Assembly: GCA_016699615.1 (NCBI GenBank)
Contig: CP064984.1
Span: 1,894,001 to 1,958,000 of the forward strand
Length of the DNA stretch: 64,000 bases
Reading direction: 5' to 3'
From: Sphingobacteriales bacterium
GTDB lineage: Bacteria; Bacteroidota; Bacteroidia; Chitinophagales; JADIYW01
The notes under the pieces are model-generated. The model was not told where the DNA came from. It saw only the letters and a program-made list of their open reading frames with translations, and did no database searches. This document shows, piece by piece, positions 17,439 to 25,040 of this stretch. Numbering within the stretch: position 1 is the first letter of the stretch; each line of letters begins with the position of its first letter. Position numbers and translations under genes: made by a program.

Positions 17439-17471
17439 AAAGACCGCAAGTAATTCTTGCGGTCTTTTGTT
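17439..17471. terminator. bidirectional terminator between clpX and the HMA gene
   Basis: Perfect 11-bp stem AAGACCGCAAG (17440-17450) / CTTGCGGTCTT (17456-17466), loop TAATT, T run on the plus side and an A run before the stem, so it can serve both converging transcripts. Confidence 0.92.
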
Positions 17472-17495
17472 TATGTATGTCAATCCAAATAGAAA

Positions 17496-17834
17496 TTATT
17501 TTTCGCTTTCTCTTGGATATTGACAACATTGGTGTAGATTTCCATAAGTAGTATCACTAGCTTTTACATGTTCAGTATCATAGCCAGATTTTGCAACATT
17601 TGTTTCAATCTGTTCTAGAGTTATTTTGCTAGGAGAATATTTGACAAATAATGTCTTTGTTTCTTTATTCCATTGTGCAGTTTTTACACCTTTTTGCCAA
17701 GCAGCTAGCTCTATGGTTTTCTTACACATTTCGCAATTGCCACTTACTTTTATTGTAGCTTCAGCAAGGCTGTCTTTCGCTATTGAGATATTTAATCCAA
17801 ATAGCATTAGAAATATTAATGATAATGTTTTCAT
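17496..17834 (-). CDS. secreted heavy-metal-associated (HMA) domain protein
   Basis: 112 residues: signal peptide (MKTLSLIFLMLFGLNISIA), then a ferredoxin-like HMA fold with the metal site GNCEMC (Cys34, Cys37) followed by KKTIE, the pattern of CopZ and MerP-like carriers. The strand order is complete (ATIKVSG, KTAQWNKETKTLFVKYSP, LEQIETNVAKSGYDTE). A C-terminal LHQCCQYP adds a CC pair. Predicted to bind Cu(I) or a similar soft ion in the periplasm. Last gene of a four-gene minus-strand run with a Cys-rich repeat protein, TonB receptor and another Cys-rich protein, so it likely hands over or buffers the metal moved by that system. Confidence 0.85.
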   Translation of the reverse strand: MKTLSLIFLMLFGLNISIAKDSLAEATIKVSGNCEMCKKTIELAAWQKGVKTAQWNKETKTLFVKYSPSKITLEQIETNVAKSGYDTEHVKASDTTYGNLHQCCQYPRESEK

Positions 17835-17855
17835 TTTTTAATTTTTTTTTAGTGA

Positions 17856-18151
17856 TTAATGATCGTGAGAATGAGTTTCTGTGCTGTCTGCTGTTGCATT
17901 AGTTGTATTAGCTGTACTGTCTTTTTTGCAACAAGATTTGTGTTCTTTGTCTTTGTCGCAATGTCCATCACCTTCTTTCATTCCTTTTTTGCAGCATTTG
18001 TCACCTTTGTCACATTCGCCTTCTTTCATTTCTTTTTGCAACATTTGTCACCTTTGTCACCTTTGTCACATTTTCCTTTACATGCTACTGTAGTTGTAAA
18101 TATTGCAATTACAATTAATAATACGATTGATAAAAATTTTAAAGATTTCAT
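17856..18151 (-). pseudogene. small secreted Cys-rich repeat protein, split by one missing base near 18030
   Basis: ATG at 18151 gives a signal or lipoprotein leader (MKSLKFLSIVLLIVIAIF then TTVAC) and CKGKCDKGDKGDKCCKKK before a TGA at 18026. The second ORF (from 18044) continues in another frame with MKEGECDKGDKCCKKGMKEGDGHCDKDKEHKSCCKK and ends in HSHDH. Restoring one base in CAAAAAGAAATG joins them into 98 residues made of three copies of a unit like CDKGDKCCKKxMKEG. The length, 296, is one short of 99 codons. Cys pairs and a His-rich tail predict metal binding or storage. The site A AAG could in principle slip by -1, but an indel is simpler. The tandem DNA repeat also gives false ORFs on the other strand. 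Confidence 0.75.
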
Positions 18152-18192
18152 TTTTTGTTTTTTTTAGTTGATTAATAATATGATAAATAAAG

Positions 18193-20397
18193 TTACATAA
18201 ATATTCTAAAACCGCTGTATAGCGAATATCCTGAAATAGGTGCCCATACTTGGTAAGTATCAAAATTAGTGCCAGTAGGTGTACCAATTATTGGATTTTT
18301 TTGTTTGAAGTTAGTTACGTTTTCGCAACCAATAAAAAATTCTGCTTTCTTAAACATAGCCAACATTTGTAGATTTAGTAAAGCATATTTTTGTGTATAA
18401 CGATTGCCAGCATCGCCTGCAAAGCTATTCGGTAGCCTACTTTTACCAAATACAGGAATTATTACATCAAATTGTAATTTCTGATTTGGAATAGTATAGC
18501 TTGCAACAAATAAGCCTCTGTGCATAATTTGCAATGGTTTTTGTAACGTAGTTTGATGATAAGTAATACGTACATTTTCCCATTTATATGCCATTTTTAA
18601 TGTAAAGTTTTTTAATAATTCTAAGTTTAATTCAGTTAATACACTTGTCGCATTAGATTTTCCATCAAGATTATAAAATGTTGCAATTCCATCAGCATTA
18701 TCAATATCTACAATTGTTTGGTTTTGGAAATCTGTTCTAAAAACATCTATTGAAAGACTTTGATCTTTATTTAAAAGTTTGAATTTTTGTTGTAAAGAGA
18801 TTCCGTAGTTCCAAGCATTTTCTAAATCTAATTTTTCTCTAATAGTGAGTGTTCTAGAACTTGCCATTAATGATTGATTTTCGTTCAAAGCATTTGGTAT
18901 TCTAAAACCTCTTCCTGCTGCAACACGTAAAACAGTATTTGATTTTTTGTCTAGTACAAATCGTGCATGTACTCTTGGATTAGCTTGTATTTTTGCAAAT
19001 GTTGGATAGTCTAAACGCATGCCACCAATAATAGTAATTCTATCTTTGTGTTTAAATGTATATTCTGCAAATAAACCTGGAATAATCTGTTTGTATTGAT
19101 TGGTATTTGTATTATATGTTTCTTTAAGAAAGTCTAATATAATGCCACCACCAGTTACGAATAAATGTGCTTCACTTTTTATATTTGTTTGATATAATAT
19201 ATTTCCAGTAAATGTGCCTTGCTGTGCTTTATAATCTGTGTTGCCAAATAGTGCATCTTCATGATGATAAACACCAGAAAACTGTGTGCCAATACTTGCA
19301 TCATTCTTTTTGAGCATAAAACCTGTTTTGGCAAATGCTTCAGCACGTTTAGTATTTATTTTAACAGCATAAACATTTGGATCATTATCTTTCCAATTCA
19401 CATCGTTTTGTCCAGATATTCTGTTTTCGCTCATTACTTTTATAAAGTATTTTCCTTCTACGTTTTTGTCTGGGCGATGCAAATCCCATTGTTGCATAAA
19501 ATTGTATTGTTTTATTTTAGGCATATCTAAGAAACCATCATCATTTCTATCCATCATCAATGGTCTAAATGCACCATTAAATGCTAAAGATGTAGCCAGA
19601 TGTTCTTTTATTTTATGATGTATAAGTAAGTTTGCTTCTATTCGTCCATCACTATTCCCAAATAAATCAAAATATATTTTATTGGGTTGATTAAATGCGT
19701 TTTTTAGTTCTAATGATAATGAACCAGGTATGCCTTCATAACTATTTTTTACTGATGGAATACCTTTTGAAATAGAAATTGATTGAATCCAAGGTGATGG
19801 CATTTGGTCTAATGCAAATGCATAACTATAACGACGCATGAATGGTATGCCTTCAATCAAATTTTGAACATACAAGCCACTTAATCCTAATAGTTTTATT
19901 TCTTTAGCACCACTTACTGCATCTGTGTAGCCAACATCTATGGAAGCATTTGTTTGGAAGCTCTCAGATAAATTACAACATGCTGCTTTTTTAAATTCAG
20001 TATAGGTTATTTTCTCCATCTTCATTGTTTCCAATGTAGATACATAATTGCTAAGTTTTTTCGTTTTTATTTCTACACCACTTAATACATTTTCTTCTTT
20101 TAGATGAATCATTACAGAAGTGTCTTTTTCGCCAATTTTTATACTGTCTTGTACATAACCTACGTATGTAACAATTAGAAATGCTGGCAATTTTACTGAG
20201 CTTTTATCTAATTCGCCTTCGCCATTAAAATCAGAAATAACTCCAATATTTGTGTTTTGCCAATAGATGTTTGCACCAATTAATGGCTCATGGTCTTTGC
20301 TGCTGCGTACATTAATTTTTATTGTTGATGTTTCATTTGCTTGTGTGTATACATTTATACAAATTAGGGCAAATAAAACTGAGATTTTACTTTTCAT
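18193..20397 (-). CDS. TonB-dependent receptor with carboxypeptidase-like regulatory N-terminus
   Basis: 734-residue outer-membrane transporter. After a signal peptide comes a CarboxypepD_reg-like beta sandwich (HEPLIGANIYW, GVISDFNGEGEL, LIVTYVGYV), then a plug with KKAACCNLSESFQTNASIDVGYTDAVSGAKEIKLLG, a block I know from receptors found next to HMA-domain genes in Bacteroidota, and a 22-strand barrel ending in an aromatic C-terminus (YSLYSGFRIFM). The AACCN Cys pair in the plug is notable. Shorter than SusC (about 1000 residues), like metal or siderophore receptors. Its partners are a Cys-rich membrane/secreted protein upstream and two Cys-rich exported proteins downstream. Likely substrate: a copper or other metal complex, inferred from neighbours. 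Energy would come from ExbBD-TonB encoded at 21.9-24.8 kb. Confidence 0.88.
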   Translation of the reverse strand: MKSKISVLFALICINVYTQANETSTIKINVRSSKDHEPLIGANIYWQNTNIGVISDFNGEGELDKSSVKLPAFLIVTYVGYVQDSIKIGEKDTSVMIHLKEENVLSGVEIKTKKLSNYVSTLETMKMEKITYTEFKKAACCNLSESFQTNASIDVGYTDAVSGAKEIKLLGLSGLYVQNLIEGIPFMRRYSYAFALDQMPSPWIQSISISKGIPSVKNSYEGIPGSLSLELKNAFNQPNKIYFDLFGNSDGRIEANLLIHHKIKEHLATSLAFNGAFRPLMMDRNDDGFLDMPKIKQYNFMQQWDLHRPDKNVEGKYFIKVMSENRISGQNDVNWKDNDPNVYAVKINTKRAEAFAKTGFMLKKNDASIGTQFSGVYHHEDALFGNTDYKAQQGTFTGNILYQTNIKSEAHLFVTGGGIILDFLKETYNTNTNQYKQIIPGLFAEYTFKHKDRITIIGGMRLDYPTFAKIQANPRVHARFVLDKKSNTVLRVAAGRGFRIPNALNENQSLMASSRTLTIREKLDLENAWNYGISLQQKFKLLNKDQSLSIDVFRTDFQNQTIVDIDNADGIATFYNLDGKSNATSVLTELNLELLKNFTLKMAYKWENVRITYHQTTLQKPLQIMHRGLFVASYTIPNQKLQFDVIIPVFGKSRLPNSFAGDAGNRYTQKYALLNLQMLAMFKKAEFFIGCENVTNFKQKNPIIGTPTGTNFDTYQVWAPISGYSLYSGFRIFM

Positions 20398-20454
20398 ATT
20401 TAATATTTAAGTGATAATTAATTGATTGTTGTTTTGAAAAACTAAGTCAATTAG

Positions 20455-20871
20455 CTAACATCTAAATATTTGTAAGTCTGTTGGTTTTAATTGCAATTGC
20501 TGATGCAAATGAAGCTGTTGAAGCTTATTTATAGAGAAACTATTGTTTGTTTTATTATAATAAATGCCATTATTAATAAATGAAATAATTGGTATAAGAA
20601 TTTCTGAATGGGTATTATTGTTTATTTTAATACTCTTTTCAGTAAAACCATCAATATTAAGTTTGTTGTATGAAAATAAAGTAGTGCAACATTTAGATGA
20701 GCTACTTTCTTCTTGGCTACAACAATTATTTTCGGTAGATGTACATGAAGAACAACTATTTGCTTCAAATGCTTTGCTCAAGCAAATATGACTTATAGAT
20801 ACTAACCCTGAAGTCGTAAATAAGAATACAAGCGCAATGAATAATGTCGATATCTTCTGATATACTTTCAT
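20455..20871 (-). CDS. small exported Cys-rich protein, HYC_CC_PP-like
   Basis: 138 residues: N-terminal hydrophobic segment (STLFIALVFLFTTSGLVSI), then SHICLSKAF, and a Cys-dense stretch (SCSSCTSTENNCCSQ, SSKCCTTLF), and a His/Gln-rich C-terminal end (LQQLHLHQQLQLKP). The layout fits the small HYC_CC_PP proteins found upstream of metal-type TonB receptors in Bacteroidota, although HYC is HIC here and the PP is not evident. It begins the four-gene operon, with a TAATTTTG -7 box upstream. Probably binds a soft metal at the envelope. Function of the family is not established. Confidence 0.6.
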   Translation of the reverse strand: MKVYQKISTLFIALVFLFTTSGLVSISHICLSKAFEANSCSSCTSTENNCCSQEESSSSKCCTTLFSYNKLNIDGFTEKSIKINNNTHSEILIPIISFINNGIYYNKTNNSFSINKLQQLHLHQQLQLKPTDLQIFRC

Positions 20872-20885
20872 GTGTAATTACCATA

Positions 20886-20893
20886 CAAAATTA
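20886..20893 (-). promoter_or_regulatory. -7 box of the metal operon
   Basis: Minus strand TAATTTTG, exact TAnnTTTG, 14 bases before the ATG at 20871. No good -33 match, so activation by a regulator is possible. Confidence 0.4.
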
Positions 20894-20981
20894 TATAAAA
20901 AATTAATAAAGTATGTTTTATAAGCGTTAAAAAAAAATAAAAGATATTAAAATAGACAATAGCTCTTGTAGGGTGAGTTTT

Positions 20982-21702
20982 TTATTTGTATTTCAAAATC
21001 TTCAAAGTATCTTTTAAAATATACATCCAAGCACTATGACTATCATACAAGAAAAAAATGTCCACCATTAAAAGATTTTACATCAATAGTTTTATTGCAA
21101 TACTGTTGCCACGAGTAAGCACCTTTTTCATCTATACTTTTGTCTTCCATTCCATAAAGCACAGAAATTGGAATATCTAATTTTGGTAATGTATATGAGT
21201 GGTAGTTTCGGTTGAACTTTTCTAAACAATGAAAATCATTTCTGATAATGGGTTCATAATAATCTTTCAGTTCTTGATGTTGTAGTAATCCATCAATATT
21301 TGCACCAAAATATTTTACAGCATCCCAAAATTCAGCACTACTTTTTTGCGACACTGGTTCATTATATTCATACTGTTCTATACTTTTTCTAGATGCCAAG
21401 AAGATATGTTTGGGTACTGGTTTGCCTTCTTTTTGTAGTTTTTGTGCCAATAAAAATGCTATCAATGCACCCATACTTAGACCAATAAACACAAATTCAT
21501 GATTGTTTTCTAGGTGTTCTTTTAGTGTATTATATGTGTCTTCAATAATTACAGCAATATTATTTTCAAGTGGTTCATGTAATCTATAATTCCTGCCAGG
21601 CAATTCATAAACAATAACTTGGTATCTATTTTGTAGTTGTTTTTCAATGCTTTGGAAAGCATATTTATCACCACCAGCATGATGAAATAAAAAAATAGTC
21701 AT
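20982..21702 (-). pseudogene. type II thioesterase, 3' end frameshifted by one extra base in an A7 run
   Basis: Alpha/beta hydrolase of the RifR/GrsT type that removes wrong acyl groups from NRPS or PKS carrier domains: FHHAGG at the N-terminus, ELPGRNYR, nucleophile elbow GLSMGAL, FRND-type EPIIRNDFHCLE, and the catalytic His in GGHFF. As sequenced, the frame ends at GGHFFLV (TGA at 21043). With six instead of seven A at 21052-21058 it continues GGHFFLYDSHSAWMYILKD and stops at TAA 20982-20984, giving the helical C-terminus expected for the family. The 721-base span is one more than a multiple of three. No NRPS or PKS is in this window, so its partner is elsewhere or it has an unrelated thioester substrate. 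Confidence 0.8.
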
Positions 21703-21719
21703 AATTCTAAAATAAAAAT

Positions 21720-21727
21720 CAAATATA
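21720..21727 (-). promoter_or_regulatory. -7 box of the thioesterase gene
   Basis: Minus strand TATATTTG, exact TAnnTTTG, 17 bases before the ATG at 21702. Confidence 0.4.
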
Positions 21728-21855
21728 ATACGTTATAATGGAAAATAGTGATTTTGTTTTTTTTAGAAAAAATATTACCTACAAAAAAAAAATTACTATA
21801 TATTTACAACCTAATAAAATAAAATCAACATCAACTTAAACTAAAATTGATAATT

Positions 21856-22638
21856 ATGGCTCAGGCACAAACAACAAAAAAATCAGCAGGACTATCAGCG
21901 GGGATAGTTGTTCTAATTGCAATGGTAATTAGTAACTTAATTTTTTATTTTGTATTTAGCAAACAATTAGATGATAAAGGACATCCTACAAATTTTATGG
22001 GATTAATTTACAAAGGTGGATGGGTAGTGCCATTCTTATTAGGTACATTCTTAGTATCTTTTATCTTCACAATCGAAAGATTATTAACAATCAGCAAAGC
22101 AAAAGGAACAGGTTCTATTGAGAACTTCTTAAGAGTAGTAAAATCAAAATTATCAAGCGGAGACATCAATGGTGCAATCTCTGAGTGTGACAAACAAAAA
22201 GGTTCAGTAGCAAATGTAGTACAAGCAGGTTTACACAAATATGCTGAAATGTCAAAAAACACAGAATTAGAAGGTGAGAAAAAAGTATTAGCTATTCAAC
22301 AAGAAATTGAAGAAACTACAAGTTTAGAATTACCTGCATTAGAAAAAAATATGTGGATATTAGCAACTATTGCTTCAGTAGGTACATTATTAGCATTATT
22401 TGGTACAGTATTAGGTATGATTAAATCATTCGCAGCATTAGCAGGTGCTGGTGGTGCAGATCCAGAAGCATTAGCAGTAGGTATCTCAGAAGCCTTAATC
22501 AATACAGCAATTGGTATCATTACATCAGCAATTGCAATTGTATCATACAACTTATGTACAAATATGATTGATAAATTGACATATGCAATTGATGAAATGG
22601 GCTATACTATTGCTCAAACATTTGCATCTAGAAAATAA
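21856..22638 (+). CDS. exbB: ExbB/TolQ/MotA-type proton channel
   Basis: Proton-channel subunit that energises TonB. Three helices: one near residues 18-38 (AGIVVLIAMVISNLIFYFVF), one at VVPFLLGTFLVSFIFTIERLL, and the ExbB signature helix pair (LATIASVGTLLALFGTVLGMIKSFAALAG ... GISEALINTAIGIITSAIAIVSYN) with the conserved Thr/Pro-like polar residues lining the path. The extended N-terminus before helix 1 is normal for Bacteroidota. ATG 21856 (MAQAQTTKK) is chosen over TTG 21847. First gene of exbB-exbD-exbD-tonB. Confidence 0.93.
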   Translation: MAQAQTTKKSAGLSAGIVVLIAMVISNLIFYFVFSKQLDDKGHPTNFMGLIYKGGWVVPFLLGTFLVSFIFTIERLLTISKAKGTGSIENFLRVVKSKLSSGDINGAISECDKQKGSVANVVQAGLHKYAEMSKNTELEGEKKVLAIQQEIEETTSLELPALEKNMWILATIASVGTLLALFGTVLGMIKSFAALAGAGGADPEALAVGISEALINTAIGIITSAIAIVSYNLCTNMIDKLTYAIDEMGYTIAQTFASRK

Positions 22639-22663
22639 TATCTTTAATTACATAAAATAAATT

Positions 22664-23305
22664 ATGCCAAAAGTAAAAATTCCTAGAAAAAGTACTCACG
22701 TGGACATGACAGCCATGTGCGATGTGGCATTTCTTTTATTATCTTTCTTTATCTTAACTGCAAAGTTTGTTCCTGCAGAAATTATAAAAATTGCTCAACC
22801 AACTTCAAGAGCTTCAAAAGAAGTAAAAGATGATTTGGTTACTTTTTTAATAGATAGCGAAGGAAAAGTATTTATGAATATATCAAAACCTGAAAAAAGA
22901 GAATTGATATTAAATAAACTATTAGAAATAAAAGCAGATAAGTACGCAAATATTCCAATTTCTCTTGCACAAAAAAAACAATTTAAAGACTTAGAAATAA
23001 TTGGTGTTCCTATGCAAAAGCTACCAAATACAATTGGTATGAAAGCTGATCGCCTAATGGAACTAAGACAAGGTGGTGCATTAGAAGGTATTCCAACAGA
23101 TTCTACTAACAATCAATTAGCAGACTGGATAATGGCTGTTAGATATGTATATGTAGAACAAGATAATATGGAAAAAGCTCCAATAGCAATAAAAGGAGAT
23201 GGAGAAACAAATATAGATGGTGTAAAACGATTAATCGAAATATTCCGTGAGAATGATGTGTATTCTTACAATCTAATCACAACATTAGAAGGAACAAGAG
23301 ATTAA
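22664..23305 (+). CDS. exbD: ExbD/TolR family protein, copy 1
   Basis: Single N-terminal transmembrane helix (AMCDVAFLLLSFFILTAKFV) with the proton-carrying Asp in HVDMTAMCDVAFLLL, after a basic start (PKVKIPRKSTH), then a periplasmic domain. 213 residues, longer than E. coli ExbD (141), with an inserted region around KLPNTIGMKADRLMELRQ. The end (LIEIFRENDVYSYNLITT) matches the ExbD C-terminal fold. Twenty-five bases after exbB. Confidence 0.9.
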   Translation: MPKVKIPRKSTHVDMTAMCDVAFLLLSFFILTAKFVPAEIIKIAQPTSRASKEVKDDLVTFLIDSEGKVFMNISKPEKRELILNKLLEIKADKYANIPISLAQKKQFKDLEIIGVPMQKLPNTIGMKADRLMELRQGGALEGIPTDSTNNQLADWIMAVRYVYVEQDNMEKAPIAIKGDGETNIDGVKRLIEIFRENDVYSYNLITTLEGTRD

Positions 23306-23327
23306 TCACATAAAAAAATAATAGACA

Positions 23328-23900
23328 ATGGCAGATATAGATACTTCGTCCGGCGGAGGACACGGCAAACATAAAGGCGGTGTCCGCAGTAAAAAACTAT
23401 CAACCAGAGTAGATTTAACACCAATGGTGGATTTGGCATTCTTGTTGATTTCGTTCTTTATGCTTACTACACAGTTGAGCAAATCAGTGGCTATGGATTT
23501 GAACATGCCAAAAAAAGACCCAACTGTAAAGCCTGAGCCAGTTAAAGAATCAAAAGTATTGAACTTAATCTTAGATAAGGACAACAAAGTATGGCACTAT
23601 GAAGGAACTACAGTTGTAGGTCTAAAAGTAGCTGACTATAGTCCAGGTGAAAAAGGAGTAAGACAAGTAATACTTGATAAACAAAAATTAGTTGATAAAA
23701 AATTTGGAAAAGATGAAGATGGTGATACACAAACTATAGTCTTAATCAAAACTACCAAAGAGGCTAATTATAAGAATTTAGTAGATATTTTGGATGAAAT
23801 GGATATAACTAAAACAAAAATATATTCAATACAAGATATCGCTTCTATTGAACAAGAAGCAATAGACAATGGTGGAACTGTTAAAACTTTTGCACCATAA
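23328..23900 (+). CDS. exbD: ExbD/TolR family protein, copy 2
   Basis: 190 residues. Gly/His-rich N-terminus (SSGGGHGKHKGGVRSKK) followed by STRVDLTPMVDLAFLLISFFML with the key Asp, then the periplasmic domain (KVLNLILDKDNKVWHYEG) and a C-terminal NLVDILDEMDITKTKIYSI. Tandem unequal ExbD copies are the rule in Bacteroidota and may form a hetero-dimer in the channel. Twenty-two bases after copy 1. Confidence 0.92.
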   Translation: MADIDTSSGGGHGKHKGGVRSKKLSTRVDLTPMVDLAFLLISFFMLTTQLSKSVAMDLNMPKKDPTVKPEPVKESKVLNLILDKDNKVWHYEGTTVVGLKVADYSPGEKGVRQVILDKQKLVDKKFGKDEDGDTQTIVLIKTTKEANYKNLVDILDEMDITKTKIYSIQDIASIEQEAIDNGGTVKTFAP

Positions 23901-23935
23901 TAAAATAATTTTTTAATTTATACGTTATATTAAGT

Positions 23936-24772
23936 ATGGATAATCAAAAATTTAATAACGCAACATGGGATGACATGGTCTTTGAAGGACACAACAAAGA
24001 TTATGGTGCCTATGTTCTGCGTCAATTAGTAAACAAGAACACACTAAGAGCGTTTGCTGTTACGTCTGTTGTTTTTCTATTATTTGTAGGTGCTTCTCAA
24101 TTGAAAGTATTTAAAAATATTGGAAAGAAAAAAGATAAAGAAGTGTTGTTGGAAATGACTGATGTAGAGATTGAAGCTCCACCACCAGTTGAAGAAGCTC
24201 CACCGCCGCCGCCACCACCACCACCACCGCCACCAGTTCGTCCAACTATAAAATTAGTTGAGCTTATTGCTAAGAAAGATGAGGAAGTGAACGAGCAAAA
24301 AGTAACTAAGCAAGAAGAAATTAAGGAAACTCAAATTTCTACTAAAACGATAGAAGGCGATAAGGAAGCGAAAGCAAGTATAATTATACCAAAAGAGGAA
24401 GGTGGAAAAGGTCCTGAGCAACCGCAGCCACAACCAGAGAAACCAAAAGAACCTGTAATCTTAACAAGAGCAGAGGTGATGCCGTCTTTTCCTGGAGGTC
24501 CAGCTGAGTTGATGAAGTATTTAAGTAAAAATATTAATTATCCATCTTTAGCAAGAGAAAATGGCTTAGAAGGAAAAGTAATTGTAAACTTTTATGTGGA
24601 TACTGATGGTGCAATAAAAAATCCAACAATTGTAAAAGATCCAGTTGGTGGAGGATGTGCCGAAGAAGCATTGAGAGTAATAAAAGCTATGCCAAAATGG
24701 AGTCCTGGACTGCAAAATGGTATGCCAGCAAAAGTATATTATACTTTGCCAGTTACATTCAAATTACAATAA
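23936..24772 (+). CDS. tonB: TonB energy transducer
   Basis: 278 residues. N-terminal cytoplasmic part with WDDMVFEGHNKDYGAYVLRQ, the Bacteroidota TonB signature, then a helix (FAVTSVVFLLFVGASQL), an acidic-proline spacer with 12 consecutive prolines after EEAP at about residues 88-99, a Lys/Glu linker, and a C-terminal TonB domain (PSFPGGPAELMKYLSKNINYPSLARENGLEGKVIVNFYVDTDG ... PVTFKLQ). The PGG..aL..yl.kni.YP motif is standard. The polyproline tract would need EF-P for translation. Followed by a strong terminator. Confidence 0.95.
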   Translation: MDNQKFNNATWDDMVFEGHNKDYGAYVLRQLVNKNTLRAFAVTSVVFLLFVGASQLKVFKNIGKKKDKEVLLEMTDVEIEAPPPVEEAPPPPPPPPPPPPVRPTIKLVELIAKKDEEVNEQKVTKQEEIKETQISTKTIEGDKEAKASIIIPKEEGGKGPEQPQPQPEKPKEPVILTRAEVMPSFPGGPAELMKYLSKNINYPSLARENGLEGKVIVNFYVDTDGAIKNPTIVKDPVGGGCAEEALRVIKAMPKWSPGLQNGMPAKVYYTLPVTFKLQ

Positions 24773-24794
24773 TAATAATAATTTTTAAGATTTT

Positions 24795-24821
24795 AGTCCA
24801 ACCATTGTGTTGGACTTTTTT
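24795..24821 (+). terminator. terminator of the exb-tonB operon
   Basis: Perfect 8-bp stem AGTCCAAC/GTTGGACT (24795-24802, 24809-24816), loop CATTGT, T5 tail. The next gene starts only 10 bases later, so some readthrough is likely. Confidence 0.85.
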
Positions 24822-24830
24822 ATTACATTT

Positions 24831-25040
24831 ATGAATATGGATTTTTTAAAACAATCAGGTCAAATCCTAAGAATGTCAATTGGAGTTGCCTATGTGATTT
24901 TAGGATTAATATTGATGTTTTTTAAAATAAATCTCTTTGGATTACCTACTAAAACAAAAATAATATTTTCTGTGTTAATAATCGCATATGGTTTGTTTAG
25001 ATTGTATAGAGCAATAAAATTTAAAAATGAAGAATATTAA
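24831..25040 (+). CDS. small two-helix membrane protein
   Basis: 69 residues with two hydrophobic helices (SIGVAYVILGLILMFF and IIFSVLIIAYGLFRLY), ending in YRAIKFKNEEY. I know this small protein as a conserved companion between tonB and a substrate-binding lipoprotein in Bacteroidota, function unknown. ATG 24831 or 24837 may be the start; codons before 24831 overlap the terminator. The end overlaps the next gene by 14 bases, so the two are translated together. Confidence 0.65.
   Translation: MNMDFLKQSGQILRMSIGVAYVILGLILMFFKINLFGLPTKTKIIFSVLIIAYGLFRLYRAIKFKNEEY

Noticed and set aside
18026..18036. Programmed -1 frameshifting as the general reason for the broken genes
   Set aside because: Only this site (A AAG) resembles a slip site; the other five breaks have none and lack a common motif or stem, so indels are simpler.
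17859..18167. Two plus-strand ORFs opposite the Cys-rich repeat gene
   Set aside because: Products of a tandem repeat read in antisense; they run against the operon and have no domain.
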